Under the pieces are notes generated by a model. That model made no database searches and had not been told where the DNA came from. It worked only from the letters and a program-made list of their open reading frames with translations. A stretch of 64,000 nucleotides of DNA from JAGQRJ01 sp041402045 (GTDB taxonomy: Bacteria > Planctomycetota > J058), in NCBI GenBank assembly GCA_041402045.1, contig JAWKSZ010000041.1, positions 8,347 to 72,346 on the forward strand. The letters run 5' to 3'. The position numbers and the translations under genes are program-made. Shown piece after piece: positions 25,093-39,100 of this stretch (its first letter is position 1; each line of letters opens with the position of its first letter).

Positions 25093-26877
25093 CTAGTGGT
25101 CGTGGTCGTCGTGCTCGTCGCCCTCGCCGTGGTCGTGGCCCTTCCACAGCTCGAGGGTCAGCTCCAGCGGGCGCCCCAGGGGCAAGCGCACACTCAGCTC
25201 CTGCGGCAGGTAGCCGTCCGCCCCGACCTCGAGGTCGTAGCTCCCGGGCGGGAGGCCGGGCCAGTGGAAGCGCCCGTCGGGGGTGCCCTCGAAGGTCCGC
25301 TCGTCGTCGGGGTGATTCGACGGGCGCAGGCGCAGGAGCGGGATCGCGGGCGCGCCGATCGAGCCCTCGAGCACCACCGGCGCCGCCAGGACCAGGGTCA
25401 CGAGCTCGCCGGCGTCGACCTCTGGATCGTAGACCCCGGGGCGCGCGAGGACCTTGCCCGGGGCGCTGGCGGTGGCCGAGACCGCGACCCGCGGCAGCTC
25501 GGCGAAGCGGCACTCCCCCAGGGCGTCGGTCTCGCCGGCGGCGGTCTCGGGCCCGGCCGTGACCTGGACCTCGACGCCCGAGAGCGGCGCGCCCCGCTCG
25601 TCGGTGACGCGCACTCGCAGGGACTGGGTGCCCTGCGGAAGCAGGGCGTCCGGCCCCTCCGGGGCGCGCGTCAGCTCGGCGAAGCGCACGTGCTGCTCCT
25701 CGCCCGGGATCACCGGGACCACCGTGGGCGGGGCGCCCTCGGTCGCCGTGAGCAGGTAGACCGCGGGCACGAGCCCGCTGAAGCGCACGTCCCCTGGACC
25801 GGCCGCCAGGCGCAGGGTCCGGGTCTCGCCGGCCTCCTCGGCCACCATGCCCTCGGCCTCGAGGCGCAGCTGGACGTCGGCGGGGCAGCCCTCGATCACC
25901 AGCGCCCCGAAGGGCGCGACCTGGAGCTCGAACAGGTCGTCGGGCTGCGCCCACTCCGAGAGCACACCCTCGGCCGCGGTGCGCGCCTCGACCCGCACCA
26001 GCTCGGTCGGCGAGAGCCCCTCGGCGCGCACCTTGCCCTGGGCGTCGGCGGTGAGCGCGGTCCAGGCGGTGAGCACGTCGCTGCGGAACAGGCGCACCTG
26101 CGCCCCCACCGCCGGGGCGCCGCTGCCCTCATAGATCGTGAGCTCGAGCGGGCCGCCCCGGGAGAGCACGATCCGCGGGAGGTCGGCCTCGGCGAAGGCC
26201 TCCCCCACGAAGCCGGGGGCGACCACGTGCAGGATCAGCTCCTCCCCCTCGGGCACGTCCTCGAAGGCGAAGCTGCCGTCTTGCCCGCTCCGCGCCTCGG
26301 CGGTCCAGGTCTCGGACTCGGCCTGGATCGTGGCCCCGGCGACCGCGCCCTCGGGCCGTCCCTGGGCGTCCGCTCCCCACACCTCGCCGCGCACGAGCTT
26401 GGCCGGGAGCAGGGTCACCACCGCCGCGGCCTCGATCGGGCGCACCGCGCTCGCGTAGCCCTGGGCCGAGAAGCGATAGACGCCCTCGCCCGCCAGGTTC
26501 AGCCGCCCTTGCCCGTCGCTGGTCCCGGCCGCGCCGCCGCCGGGGTAGGCGCTCGCGCTCGCCCCCGGGATCGGGCGGCCCTGGGCGTCGACCACCTGGA
26601 CCGCGAGCCCGGCGGCGTCGGCAGGGTCCGGGTCCTGGGGCCCGTCGGGGATCACCCGGCCGCCGCCCTCCCCGCCCTGGCTGCCGCCGCCCGGCTGCCC
26701 GCCGCCGGCCTGACCCGGCGCGAGGGAGGGGTCGACCCGCTCGCCCACCGGGGCGCCCTGCGGCGCCCCGTCGGCGTTGCCGCCCTCACGCCCGTCCTCG
26801 CCCGACAGCGCCAGGACCAGGAGCCCGGCGACGGCGACCACGATGGTTCCACCCGCGATCAGCGCCTTGGTCTGCAT
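25093..26877 (-). CDS. membrane-anchored carboxypeptidase-regulatory-like repeat protein
   Basis: 594 residues. One N-terminal membrane segment (LIAGGTIVVAVAGLLVLALS), a Gly/Pro-rich linker (35-85), then repeated beta-sandwich modules of the carboxypeptidase-regulatory-like/CNA-B type (VDAQGRPIPGASASAYPGG, DERGAPLSGVEVQVTAG, LPPGSYDLEVGADGYLPQE). The C-terminus ends HDHGEGDEHDDHDH, resembling the tail of the next gene downstream. Exposed outside the membrane; probably structural or metal-associated rather than enzymatic. The downstream gene starts 138 bases later on the same strand and may share a transcript. Confidence 0.8.
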   Translation of the reverse strand: MQTKALIAGGTIVVAVAGLLVLALSGEDGREGGNADGAPQGAPVGERVDPSLAPGQAGGGQPGGGSQGGEGGGRVIPDGPQDPDPADAAGLAVQVVDAQGRPIPGASASAYPGGGAAGTSDGQGRLNLAGEGVYRFSAQGYASAVRPIEAAAVVTLLPAKLVRGEVWGADAQGRPEGAVAGATIQAESETWTAEARSGQDGSFAFEDVPEGEELILHVVAPGFVGEAFAEADLPRIVLSRGGPLELTIYEGSGAPAVGAQVRLFRSDVLTAWTALTADAQGKVRAEGLSPTELVRVEARTAAEGVLSEWAQPDDLFELQVAPFGALVIEGCPADVQLRLEAEGMVAEEAGETRTLRLAAGPGDVRFSGLVPAVYLLTATEGAPPTVVPVIPGEEQHVRFAELTRAPEGPDALLPQGTQSLRVRVTDERGAPLSGVEVQVTAGPETAAGETDALGECRFAELPRVAVSATASAPGKVLARPGVYDPEVDAGELVTLVLAAPVVLEGSIGAPAIPLLRLRPSNHPDDERTFEGTPDGRFHWPGLPPGSYDLEVGADGYLPQELSVRLPLGRPLELTLELWKGHDHGEGDEHDDHDH

Positions 26878-26959
26878 ACGCCGAGTCTACCCGGCCCCGG
26901 GGTCCTCGGTCGCTCCCGGACCGGGTAAACTCGGCCCTTCTGACCCCCCCGGAGCCCGT

Positions 26960-28954
<1,995 letters not shown>

Positions 28955-29148
28955 GGCGCGCTCTGCCCGCGAGAGCGCAAGCGTCCCGCGAGGCGGAGCG
29001 TCCTTCCAGGTCGCTCCAACGCAGACGCCAGAGGCGCGGAGGGACGCAGCGCCGGCGCGCGTGAGCGGACCGACCGCCGGCGCGCCGCCGCCCAACCGGC
29101 GCCGCCCAGCGGCTAGGGTGTGCGCGGGCAGCCTGGGAGGGAGGAACC

Positions 29149-30992
<1,844 letters not shown>

Positions 30993-30996
<4 letters not shown>

Positions 30997-32825
30997 GCGA
31001 CGCCGAGTGGTCCTTCGCGTCGGGGGTCGTGGACCGGTCCCCGGCCCCCGAGCCGCCCCCCACCGTGGAGGGCGGGACCCTCGGCCCGTTCCTGCTCGAG
31101 GAGGAGCTGGGGCGCGGAGGCATGGGTCGCGTGGTCCGCGCGCGCTACCGCGGGCAGCGCTACGCGCTCAAGCTCCTGGTGCACGACGACGCGCGCGTCC
31201 GCGCGCGCCTCGCTCGCGAGGCGCGGCTCGTGGGCGCGCTGCAGCACCCGGGGATCGTGCGCCTCCACGGGGCGGGCACCGTCGAGGGCCGCGCGTTCCT
31301 GCTCTACGAGCTGATCGACGGGGCGCGCCCCCTGAGCAGCGCCTGGCAGGAGTTCTCCCTGGCGCAGCGCGTGGAGCTGATCGCGCAGGTCGCCGACGCC
31401 GTCGGCTACGCCCACGCCCGGGGCGTGGTGCACCGCGACGTCAAGCCCGACAACGTGCTCGTCGACCGCGCCGGGCGCCCGCGGGTGATCGACTTCGGCC
31501 TGGCCACCCACGAGGCGCTCTCCGGGCTGACCCAGACCGGCGCCTGGCTCGGCACCCCCTCCTACATGGCCCCCGAGCAGTTCGAGCACACCCGCGAGCA
31601 GCAGCGGCCGACCGTCGACGTGTGGTCGCTGGGGGTCCTGCTCTACGAGGCGCTGACCGAGGTCCTGCCCTTCCACGCCGCGACCGTGCACGAGCTCGGC
31701 GCGCGCCTGCTCGAGGGGCCCCGCCGCACGCCGCGCGCGTTGAACCCGGAGGTGCCGCGCGCGGTGGAGGCGGTGTGCCTGCAGGCGCTGAGCTACGACC
31801 CGGCGCGCCGCCCGCGAGACGGGGCCGCGTTCGCCGCGGCGCTGCGCGCGGCGACCACGCCCCGGCCGGCGCGCCGCCCTGGGTGGGCCGTGCTCGGCGG
31901 CGCCATGGCCCTCGCCGCCGCGATCGGCGCCGGGCTGTGGCTGGGGCGCCCCGGGGGCTCGCTCCCAGCCCCCCCCGACGTCCGCGACCCCTTCGAGCTC
32001 CTGATCGCCGGCGGGCTCTCGGGGGAGGAGCTCCTGACCCGGGCGCGCGCGCGGCTGGCGCTGCTCCCGCGGGACCGCTCCGCCCTCGTCGCCGAGGCGG
32101 TGGCCCTCCAGGAGCTCGGCGACTACCCCGCCGCGGTGGCCCTCGCCGAGGGCGTGCTCGCCGACGCGCCTCAGGACCTCGACGCCCTGCGCACGCTGAT
32201 CGGCTGCCACTACCGCACGGGCCGCTTCGCCGAGGGTCGTGCAGCCTGCGAGCGCGCGCTGGCCGTCGACCCCCAGTCGGAGTTCGCCCTGGTCTACGCC
32301 AGCCTGATCGCCGTCGCCGCCCACGACGAGCGCGAGGCGCTGACCCTGGCCGAGCGCGCCTTGTCCCACTGCCCGGACTCCGCCTCGGCCCAGGCGGTGC
32401 GCGGCATGGCGCGCCTGGGCCTGGGCGACGCCGAGGGCGCCCTCAGCGACTTCGACGCGGCCCTCGCTCGCGAGGAGAACTCGGACACCCGGGTGAACCG
32501 GGCCCAGGCGCTCTTGATCCTGGGCCGGCCGGCCGAGGCCCTGGACGAGCTCGCCCGCGTCGAGGGCCAGGCCAAGGCCTCGCAGGTGTGGCTGGCCGCG
32601 CGCCTGCGCGCGCTGGCCCTGCTGCGCCCGGCGGAGGCCGCGTTCGAGGCTCGCGAGCGCCTGGCGAAGGAGCCCGAGCGCGCGGACCTGCACTACCTCC
32701 TGGGCGAGGCGCTCGAGGCGCAGGGGGACCCCCAGGCCTGGGAGGCCTACGCGACGGCCCTCGAGCTCGACCCCGCCTCGCGCTGGGGCCAAGCCGCGGC
32801 CCGGGCGCTCTCGCGGCGGCCCTGA
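30993..32825 (+). CDS. Hanks-type Ser/Thr protein kinase with TPR-like region (kinase 3)
   Basis: 610 residues, GTG start overlapping the stop of kinase 2. Tandem paralogue with the same layout: short N-terminal EWSFASGV motif, kinase domain (LGRGGMGRVVRA, ALKLL, HRDVKPDNVLV, DFGLATH, GTPSYMAPEQF), one membrane helix (VLGGAMALAAAIGAGLWLG) and TPR-like repeats outside the membrane (LLPRDRSALVAEAVALQELG). All catalytic residues present. Likely phosphorylates partners together with, or in response to, kinase 2. Confidence 0.92.
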
Positions 32826-32853
32826 GTCTGGCCGACACGGGTAGCATTGGGGC

Positions 32854-33393
32854 GTGAGCGACGAGCCGCAGCAAGAGGAGCCCCGCGTGCTCGCGGCGCA
32901 AATGGGGCGCCCCCTGCGCGGGCGCAGCCGGATCGCGCGCCGCTGCCCGCTCGAGCTGCCGGTGGTGATTCGCACCCACCCCGTGCTCCCCTCGGGCGCG
33001 CCCTTCCCCACGCTCTACTACCTGACCTGCCCCCTGGCCCGCACCCGGATCTCGCGCCTCGAGCACGAGGGCGGGGTGCGCGCGTTCCAGGAGCGCGCCG
33101 AGCGCGAACCGGACTTCGCCCGGGCGCTCGACGCGGCGCACGCCGCCTACGCCGCCGAGCGCGCGGCTGCCCTCGCCCCGGACGACCCCGCGCTCCCCCG
33201 GCTTCGCGGCGGCGTCGGCGGCACCGTGGGCGGGGTCAAGTGCCTGCACATGCACTACGCCCACCACGCCGGCGGCGGCGCGAACCCCGTGGGCGCGGAG
33301 GTGGCGGCGGCGATCGAGCCGCTGGACTGCAGCGTCCCCTGCGTCGTGGACGGCGCGCGCAACCCCGCCTGGCGCGAGCCGCGAGCGCCGTAG
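32854..33393 (+). CDS. DUF501 family protein
   Basis: 179 residues with the DUF501 signature: CPLELPVVIRTHPVLPSGAPFPT then YYLTCPLARTRISRLEHEGG, and a later GGVKCLHMHYAHHAGGGANPVG. Family function is not established; the conserved Cys and His residues hint at a metal site. GTG start; the next kinase begins directly after the stop (TAGGTG), so it is cotranscribed with kinases 2-4. DUF501 is often found near exopolyphosphatase or cell-division genes elsewhere; not so here. Confidence 0.88.
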   Translation: MSDEPQQEEPRVLAAQMGRPLRGRSRIARRCPLELPVVIRTHPVLPSGAPFPTLYYLTCPLARTRISRLEHEGGVRAFQERAEREPDFARALDAAHAAYAAERAAALAPDDPALPRLRGGVGGTVGGVKCLHMHYAHHAGGGANPVGAEVAAAIEPLDCSVPCVVDGARNPAWREPRAP

Positions 33394-36126
33394 GTGCAGC
33401 GCGTCTTCGGCCCCTACCGGATCCTGGCCGAGCTCTCGCGGGGGGGCATGGGGATCGTGTATCGCGCGGTCCGCGAGACGCCCCCCGGGCGCGAGGTCGC
33501 GCTCAAGGTGCTGGCCGGCCGCGACGTCCCCGAGACCGCGCGCACGCGCTTTCGCCGCGAGGGCGAGGCCCTGGCGCGCTTGCGTCACCCGGGGATCGTG
33601 GGCGTGCACGAGGTGGGCGAGGTCGGCGGCGTCCCGTTCCTCGCCCTCGAGCTGATCCCGGGCCAGACCCTGCGGGAGCGGGTCGAGACCGCGGGCCCGC
33701 TCTCCCCCGCCGTCGCCGCCGCGCTCGCGGCGGGGCTCGCCGACGCCGTGGGCGCCATGCACGCGCAGGGGATCCTGCACCGCGACCTCAAGCCCAGCAA
33801 CGTGATCCTCGACCCCGAGGGCCGAGCGCGGCTGATCGACTTCGGGATCGTCTACGAGGTCGCCTCCCGCGAGACGCGCCTGACCCAGTCCGGCGCCCTC
33901 GTCGGCACTCCGGAGTTCCTGGCCCCCGAGCAGGCGCAGGGCCGCCGCGACCTGCTCGGGCCCCCGACCGACGTCTACGGGATCGGGGGCGTGCTCTACT
34001 TCGCGCTCACCGGCCGCCCGCCGCACACCGCCGAGCACCTCCCGGGGCTCCTGTTGGCGGTGGAGTCCGGGCGGGTGACGTCGGTGCGCGAGCTGCGCCC
34101 GGACGTGCCCCCCGGGCTCGCCCGGGTGTGCATGCGCGCCCTGGCTCGCGACCCTCGGCAGCGCTACCCCGATTGCGCGGCGCTGACCGCGGCCCTGGCC
34201 GAGGCCGACGGCGGCCCAGCCCCCGGCCGCTGGGTGCCGCTCGCCCTCGCGCTGGCCGTGGCGGGGCTCGTGGGGTTGGGCGCCGCGCTCCTGGCCAGGG
34301 ACGACGCGTCGACGCCGCCCTCCGCCCCCGTGCCCGCGCCCGCGCCGTCGCCCCCCGTCGACTCGGCTCCCGAGCCCGCGCCGGAGCCCGAGGCCCTCGA
34401 CCCGCCCCCTGGGGTCGACCCGGCGCTCGACGCCGAGCGCTGCGAGGCGCTCGCGGCCCAGGTCGAGGCCGCGCGCGCGCGAGGCGACGCGGCCGCGGAG
34501 GAGCGGATCGCGACCCGCCTCGTGACGTTCGCTCGCGCGCTCTCCGGCGACGGGCTCACCTTCACGTCGAGCACGTTCGCGGCGCAGCAGCGCGCGTTTC
34601 GCGCGGCGGTCGTCGGCGTGGCGGCTTGCGCCAGGCTACAGCACGCACGCGGCGAGTCCCGCGCAGCGCTGGCGACCCTCGAGCTCGTGCCGAAGCTGGG
34701 CGGGCTGCCGTGGGAGATCCTCGAGCTGCAGGTCCTGGTCCTCGCTGCCCTCGGTGAACATGCCCAGGCGCACCCCCTCGCGCGGGACTACCTCATGCGC
34801 CAGAACAGCAGCGTGGGCGACGACGTGACCTCCCTCCGCGTCGCGGTGGAGACGGTCCTGCGCGCGGCCGACCTGGAGCCCCTCCGCGAGGAGCACCTCC
34901 GGCGCCTGCTGTCCCACCCCGACCCCGACGCGCGCCGCTTGGGGGCCTGGGTCCTGCGCCTGCGCGAGGCCCCGCCCAGCGACCCCGGGCTCCTGGCCCT
35001 GGCGCACCAGGACCCCGACGCCGCCGAGGCGAGCTTCCGCGCGCGCCTCCGGCGCCCCCCCCTGGTCGCCGACCTGGGGCTCGCGGCGGTGGCCCGAGAG
35101 CGCCACGCGTGGGAGGCGGTGCTGGAGCACACCGCGCGCGTGCTGGAGCAGGCGCCCACGTCCCCCGAGGCCTGGGGGCTGCGCGCCGAAGCGCTCGCGG
35201 CCCTGGACCTGCTCCCCGACGCCGCCCGCGCGGCGTCGCGGTCCTTGGTCCCCGGCGAGCCGGACGCGGGCTGGGCCGTGCCCGTCGAACCCCACGTCGT
35301 GCGCGCGTTGGCCTGCCGCCGCCTCGGGCTCTGGCCTCAGGCGGTCGCGGACGGCACCTGGATCCAGGCCCAGGACGCCCGGCGCGCCCCGTGGGTCGAG
35401 GCCGAGGTGTTCGCGCCGACCCGCGCGCGGGCCGAGGCGCTGCGCGCCCAGGCGCCGCGCGCGCCGAGCCTCCTCTTCGAGCGCCTCGAGCTCCAGCTCG
35501 CGCTCCCTGAGCTCGACCTGCCGTGGGCCGACGACCTCGAGCGCCTGCGCGACCACGGCGCCGACGCCAGGCGGCGAGGCGCGGTCCTGGGGACCGTCCT
35601 GGCGCAGTTCGACGCCACCGCCGAGACCTTGGCCGACCCCTCGGCCAGCCTCGGCCAGCGGGCGACCTGCCTGCTCTTCCTCGGGCGCTACGAAGAAGCC
35701 TGGACCCTGTGGGAGCGCGAGCGGCGGGCGCTGGCGGCGGCCGACGACCGCCGCGAGTGCGAGCCCCTGCTGGGGCAGGCGGAGGCCGACGTCGCCCTGG
35801 GCCTGCGCCCCGAGCACGTGGAGCAGGTGCAGCGCGCGATCGACCGCGCCTACGCCTTCCCCCTCGCCGTAGCCTACAAGGGCGAGCTGCTGCGCCGCCT
35901 CGGCCGCTACGAGGAGGCGGTGGCCACCTGCAGCGCGGCCCTGCAGAAGAAGCCCGTCGCAGGGTTCGCCGGGACCGCCCGGTTCCCGCTCCTCGACCGG
36001 GCGCTGGCCCTGGAGGCCCTGGGTCGCACGGAGGAGGCGCTGCGCGACGCGCGCCAGCTGCTGACCTTGGATCGCTTCCGCCAGCTCGAAGGCGCGGAGC
36101 TGCTCAGGCGCCTGCAGGACCGCTGA
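33394..36126 (+). CDS. Hanks-type Ser/Thr protein kinase with long TPR region (kinase 4)
   Basis: 910 residues, GTG start immediately after the DUF501 stop. Kinase domain (about 1-270): LSRGGMGIVYRAV, ALKVLAG, HRDLKPSNVIL, DFGIVYE, GTPEFLAPEQ. A membrane segment (about 280-302, VPLALALAVAGLVGLGAALLA) and a Pro-rich linker lead to about 570 residues of helical TPR-like repeats. All catalytic residues present. Its 3' end overlaps the convergent MscS gene by 23 bases. Ends the three-kinase operon that begins at 29.1 kb. Confidence 0.92.
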   Translation: MQRVFGPYRILAELSRGGMGIVYRAVRETPPGREVALKVLAGRDVPETARTRFRREGEALARLRHPGIVGVHEVGEVGGVPFLALELIPGQTLRERVETAGPLSPAVAAALAAGLADAVGAMHAQGILHRDLKPSNVILDPEGRARLIDFGIVYEVASRETRLTQSGALVGTPEFLAPEQAQGRRDLLGPPTDVYGIGGVLYFALTGRPPHTAEHLPGLLLAVESGRVTSVRELRPDVPPGLARVCMRALARDPRQRYPDCAALTAALAEADGGPAPGRWVPLALALAVAGLVGLGAALLARDDASTPPSAPVPAPAPSPPVDSAPEPAPEPEALDPPPGVDPALDAERCEALAAQVEAARARGDAAAEERIATRLVTFARALSGDGLTFTSSTFAAQQRAFRAAVVGVAACARLQHARGESRAALATLELVPKLGGLPWEILELQVLVLAALGEHAQAHPLARDYLMRQNSSVGDDVTSLRVAVETVLRAADLEPLREEHLRRLLSHPDPDARRLGAWVLRLREAPPSDPGLLALAHQDPDAAEASFRARLRRPPLVADLGLAAVARERHAWEAVLEHTARVLEQAPTSPEAWGLRAEALAALDLLPDAARAASRSLVPGEPDAGWAVPVEPHVVRALACRRLGLWPQAVADGTWIQAQDARRAPWVEAEVFAPTRARAEALRAQAPRAPSLLFERLELQLALPELDLPWADDLERLRDHGADARRRGAVLGTVLAQFDATAETLADPSASLGQRATCLLFLGRYEEAWTLWERERRALAAADDRRECEPLLGQAEADVALGLRPEHVEQVQRAIDRAYAFPLAVAYKGELLRRLGRYEEAVATCSAALQKKPVAGFAGTARFPLLDRALALEALGRTEEALRDARQLLTLDRFRQLEGAELLRRLQDR

Positions 36127-39100
36127 GCGACGGCCCCTCGGGGCCCGGGAGCTGGCCCTGGAGCTTGACCTCCAGCGCTCCCGAGCGCACGTGCAGGTCC
36201 TGTTGGGGGAAGGCGATCTCGATCCCGTGGGCGGCGAAGGCCTCCTGGATCGCGACCAGGAGCGCGTCGCGCACCGGGAGGATCTCGTTCGGGCTGGGGA
36301 GCCACACCCGGAGCTCGAGGTCCAACGAGCTCGCGCCGAAGCCGAGGAACACGGCCTTGATCGGAGGGTCCTTGAGCACGTCGGGGTGCTCGCCGGCGAG
36401 CTCGGTCAGGAGCTCCTGCACGAAGGGGACCGGCGTCCCGTAGGCGACGCCGATCGGAATGTCGAGGCGCAGCGAGGGGTTGGTCAGGGTCCAGTTGACG
36501 ACGTCCCCGGTGACGAAGGTCTTGTTGGGGATCACCAGCTCCTTGCCGTTCCACTGCTCGATCGTGGTCGCGCGGATCCGGATCTTCGCGACCTTCCCGT
36601 TGATCCCGGCCACGGTGACCGTGTCCCCCACCCGGATCGGGCGCTCGGCGAGCAGGATCAGGCCCGAGACGAAGTTCGCGAAGATCTCCTGCAGGCCGAA
36701 GGCCAGGCCGAAGGTCAACGCCGCCGCGAGCCACTGAATGCTGGCCCAGCTCACCCCGAGCTTGCCCAGGGCGAAGGTCACCCCGACGAACACCACGGCG
36801 TAGCGGGTGACCGAGATCAGCGCGTAGCGCGCGCCCGCGTCCAGGGGCAAGCGCTGGAGCAGCACCAGCTCGAGCAGGCCCGGGAGGTTCTGGGCCACGA
36901 GGAAGGTCAGCCCGAGCGCGAACAGCGCCAGGCCGAGGTGCAGGAGCGTGACCCGGGTCTCGACGGCGGCGGGCGCGGGACTCGCGTCGGCGGCGGGGGT
37001 CGTGGGCAGCCGGGGGCCGAGGGTCGGGCTGAGGGTCGGCGTCGGCGCAGCCGGGGCCTCTGCGGCCCCCTCGGCGGCGTCGTCCGCGGGGGCGTCCACC
37101 GCCGCCTGCTCCGCGCTCCAGCCCTTCTCCAAGGCGGGGTAGTGCTGCTCCTCGGCGGGGACCAGGTCGACGGTGGGCCAGAGCTGGACCTGCTCCAGGC
37201 GCTTGAGCGCGGGGAGCACGTCGGCCCAGATCGCCCACAGCGCGATCAGGAGCGCCACCGCCGCCATGCTGCGGAACAGGCGCCCGGTCTGCTCGCGGAT
37301 CGCGGCGAGGTCGATCGCGTCGGCCTCCCGCTCCTGGATCGTGCTGCCCTCGCCCTCGCGGCTGTAGCGTCCGGTCTCGGTCAGGCGACCGGTCCCCGGG
37401 CGCACCGCGGCCGGCGCCGCCGGCGGCGCGTCGGGGGTCCCCGTCGCCGCGGCCGAGGCGGGCCGCTCGGCGTGGGGGGGCAGGGGGCTGAGCCCGGCGT
37501 CCTCCGGCGCCTGCCCCTCGGCGGGGGCGTCCTCGGGGGCCTGCCCGGGGGACGCGTCGTCCGCGCTCGGCGCCTCGGCCTCGACGACCGGCGCGAGGTT
37601 CGCGATCTGCTGCTGCGCAACCTGCCGCCGCGCGAGCAGCAGCCAGCGGATCGCGATCCCGTAGGCGGTCATGAGGATCACGACCACGAGCAGGCTCCCC
37701 AGCAGCCGGCGCTCGAGGTGCAGGGCGGTGTAGGTGTAGCCCGCGAGGCTGAGCACGATCAGGACCAGGGGCGTGCCCACCGCGAAGGGGTACCACAGCG
37801 GACGCAGCTTGAGCAGGATCCCCTCGCCCCGGCGCTCGCGCAGGTTCTCGACCACCGGGCTCTGGTGGCGCAGCGTCAGGTAGAGGTAGGACCAGAGCAC
37901 GACCTCCCCCAGGCAGAACGCGATCCGCCCCAGGGAGTCGGCCCACTCGGCGTGGGGCTGCGACTCGAACCCGGTCACCACCGACCCCAGCACGATCCGC
38001 AGCGGGAAGAACCACACCAGGTGCTTGCGCAGGTAGGCGCGGGTGCCCTCGGGCCAGCGCAGGTCGGCGCCCACGCCCTTCTTGACCAGGAGCCCGTAGA
38101 GCACCCAGCCGAAGTAGGCGGCGAGCGCCACGTGACGCAGGAGCGCGGAGACCGCGACCGCCGGCTGGATCTGGGCCGGGGGGCGCCCCAGCGCCAGCGC
38201 GAACAGGAGCACGACCCCGGGCAGCGGGAGACCGATCAGGGCCACTCGCAGCAGCTTGCGCAGGGTGAGCTGAATGCTGACCCGGGTCGCCGGCGCGCTG
38301 AGGGTCGTGCGCGCCAGGCCGTAGCCCGCCCCCAGGAGCAGGAGCAGGAACACGCCGAAGGCGAGCTCGAAGGGGTTCCGCCCGAAGTGCTCGAACGCGA
38401 GGCGGAAGGCTTGAGCCCAGGCAGCGGCGTCGAACAGCCAGCGCCCGAAGGCCTCGACCTGCTTGGGCGAGGCGATCACTCCGTTCTGGGCCGAGCGCAC
38501 CCACAGGATCCGCTCCTCCATGTAGGCGCGGAACTCGGCGTTGGCCTGCTGCAGCTCGCGCCGGGTGGCGTCGAGGTCGATCAGGATCAGCGCCAGGCGC
38601 TCGGTGTCGCCGAGGGCGGCCTCGAGCAGGTCGCGCCGGGCCTCGATCAACTGCAGCGCGACCTCGCGCGCGGCGCCTTCCAGGGGCGTGTCCGCCTCGA
38701 GTCGCGCCAGCTCCTGCTCCAGGTCGCCGGCGCCCTCGCGCTGCTCGCCGTACTCGATCGAGGCGACCTCGGCCTGGGCCAGATCGGCCTGGGTGTTCCA
38801 CACCGCGCGCCGCAGCTGGAACGGGTCCAGGGTCTCTGCGTAGCGCTTGCGCAGGATCGCGCCCATGGCCTGGTTCAGGCCTGCGGCCCGCTCGCGCCGG
38901 CGCAGCGCGCGGAAGTTCTCGCGCAGGGTGTCGAGCTGGGCTCGGGCCTGGGTCAGGTCCTTGGCCGCGCGCTCCAGGCGGTCGACCCAGCCCCCGTCGT
39001 CGCTGCGCGCGGTGGCCAGGGCCTGGTTCGCCTCCGCCAACGCCCGCAGCCGCGGGATCGAGAGCGCGGCCTGGCGCTGGCGCTCGGTCTCGCGGGCGGC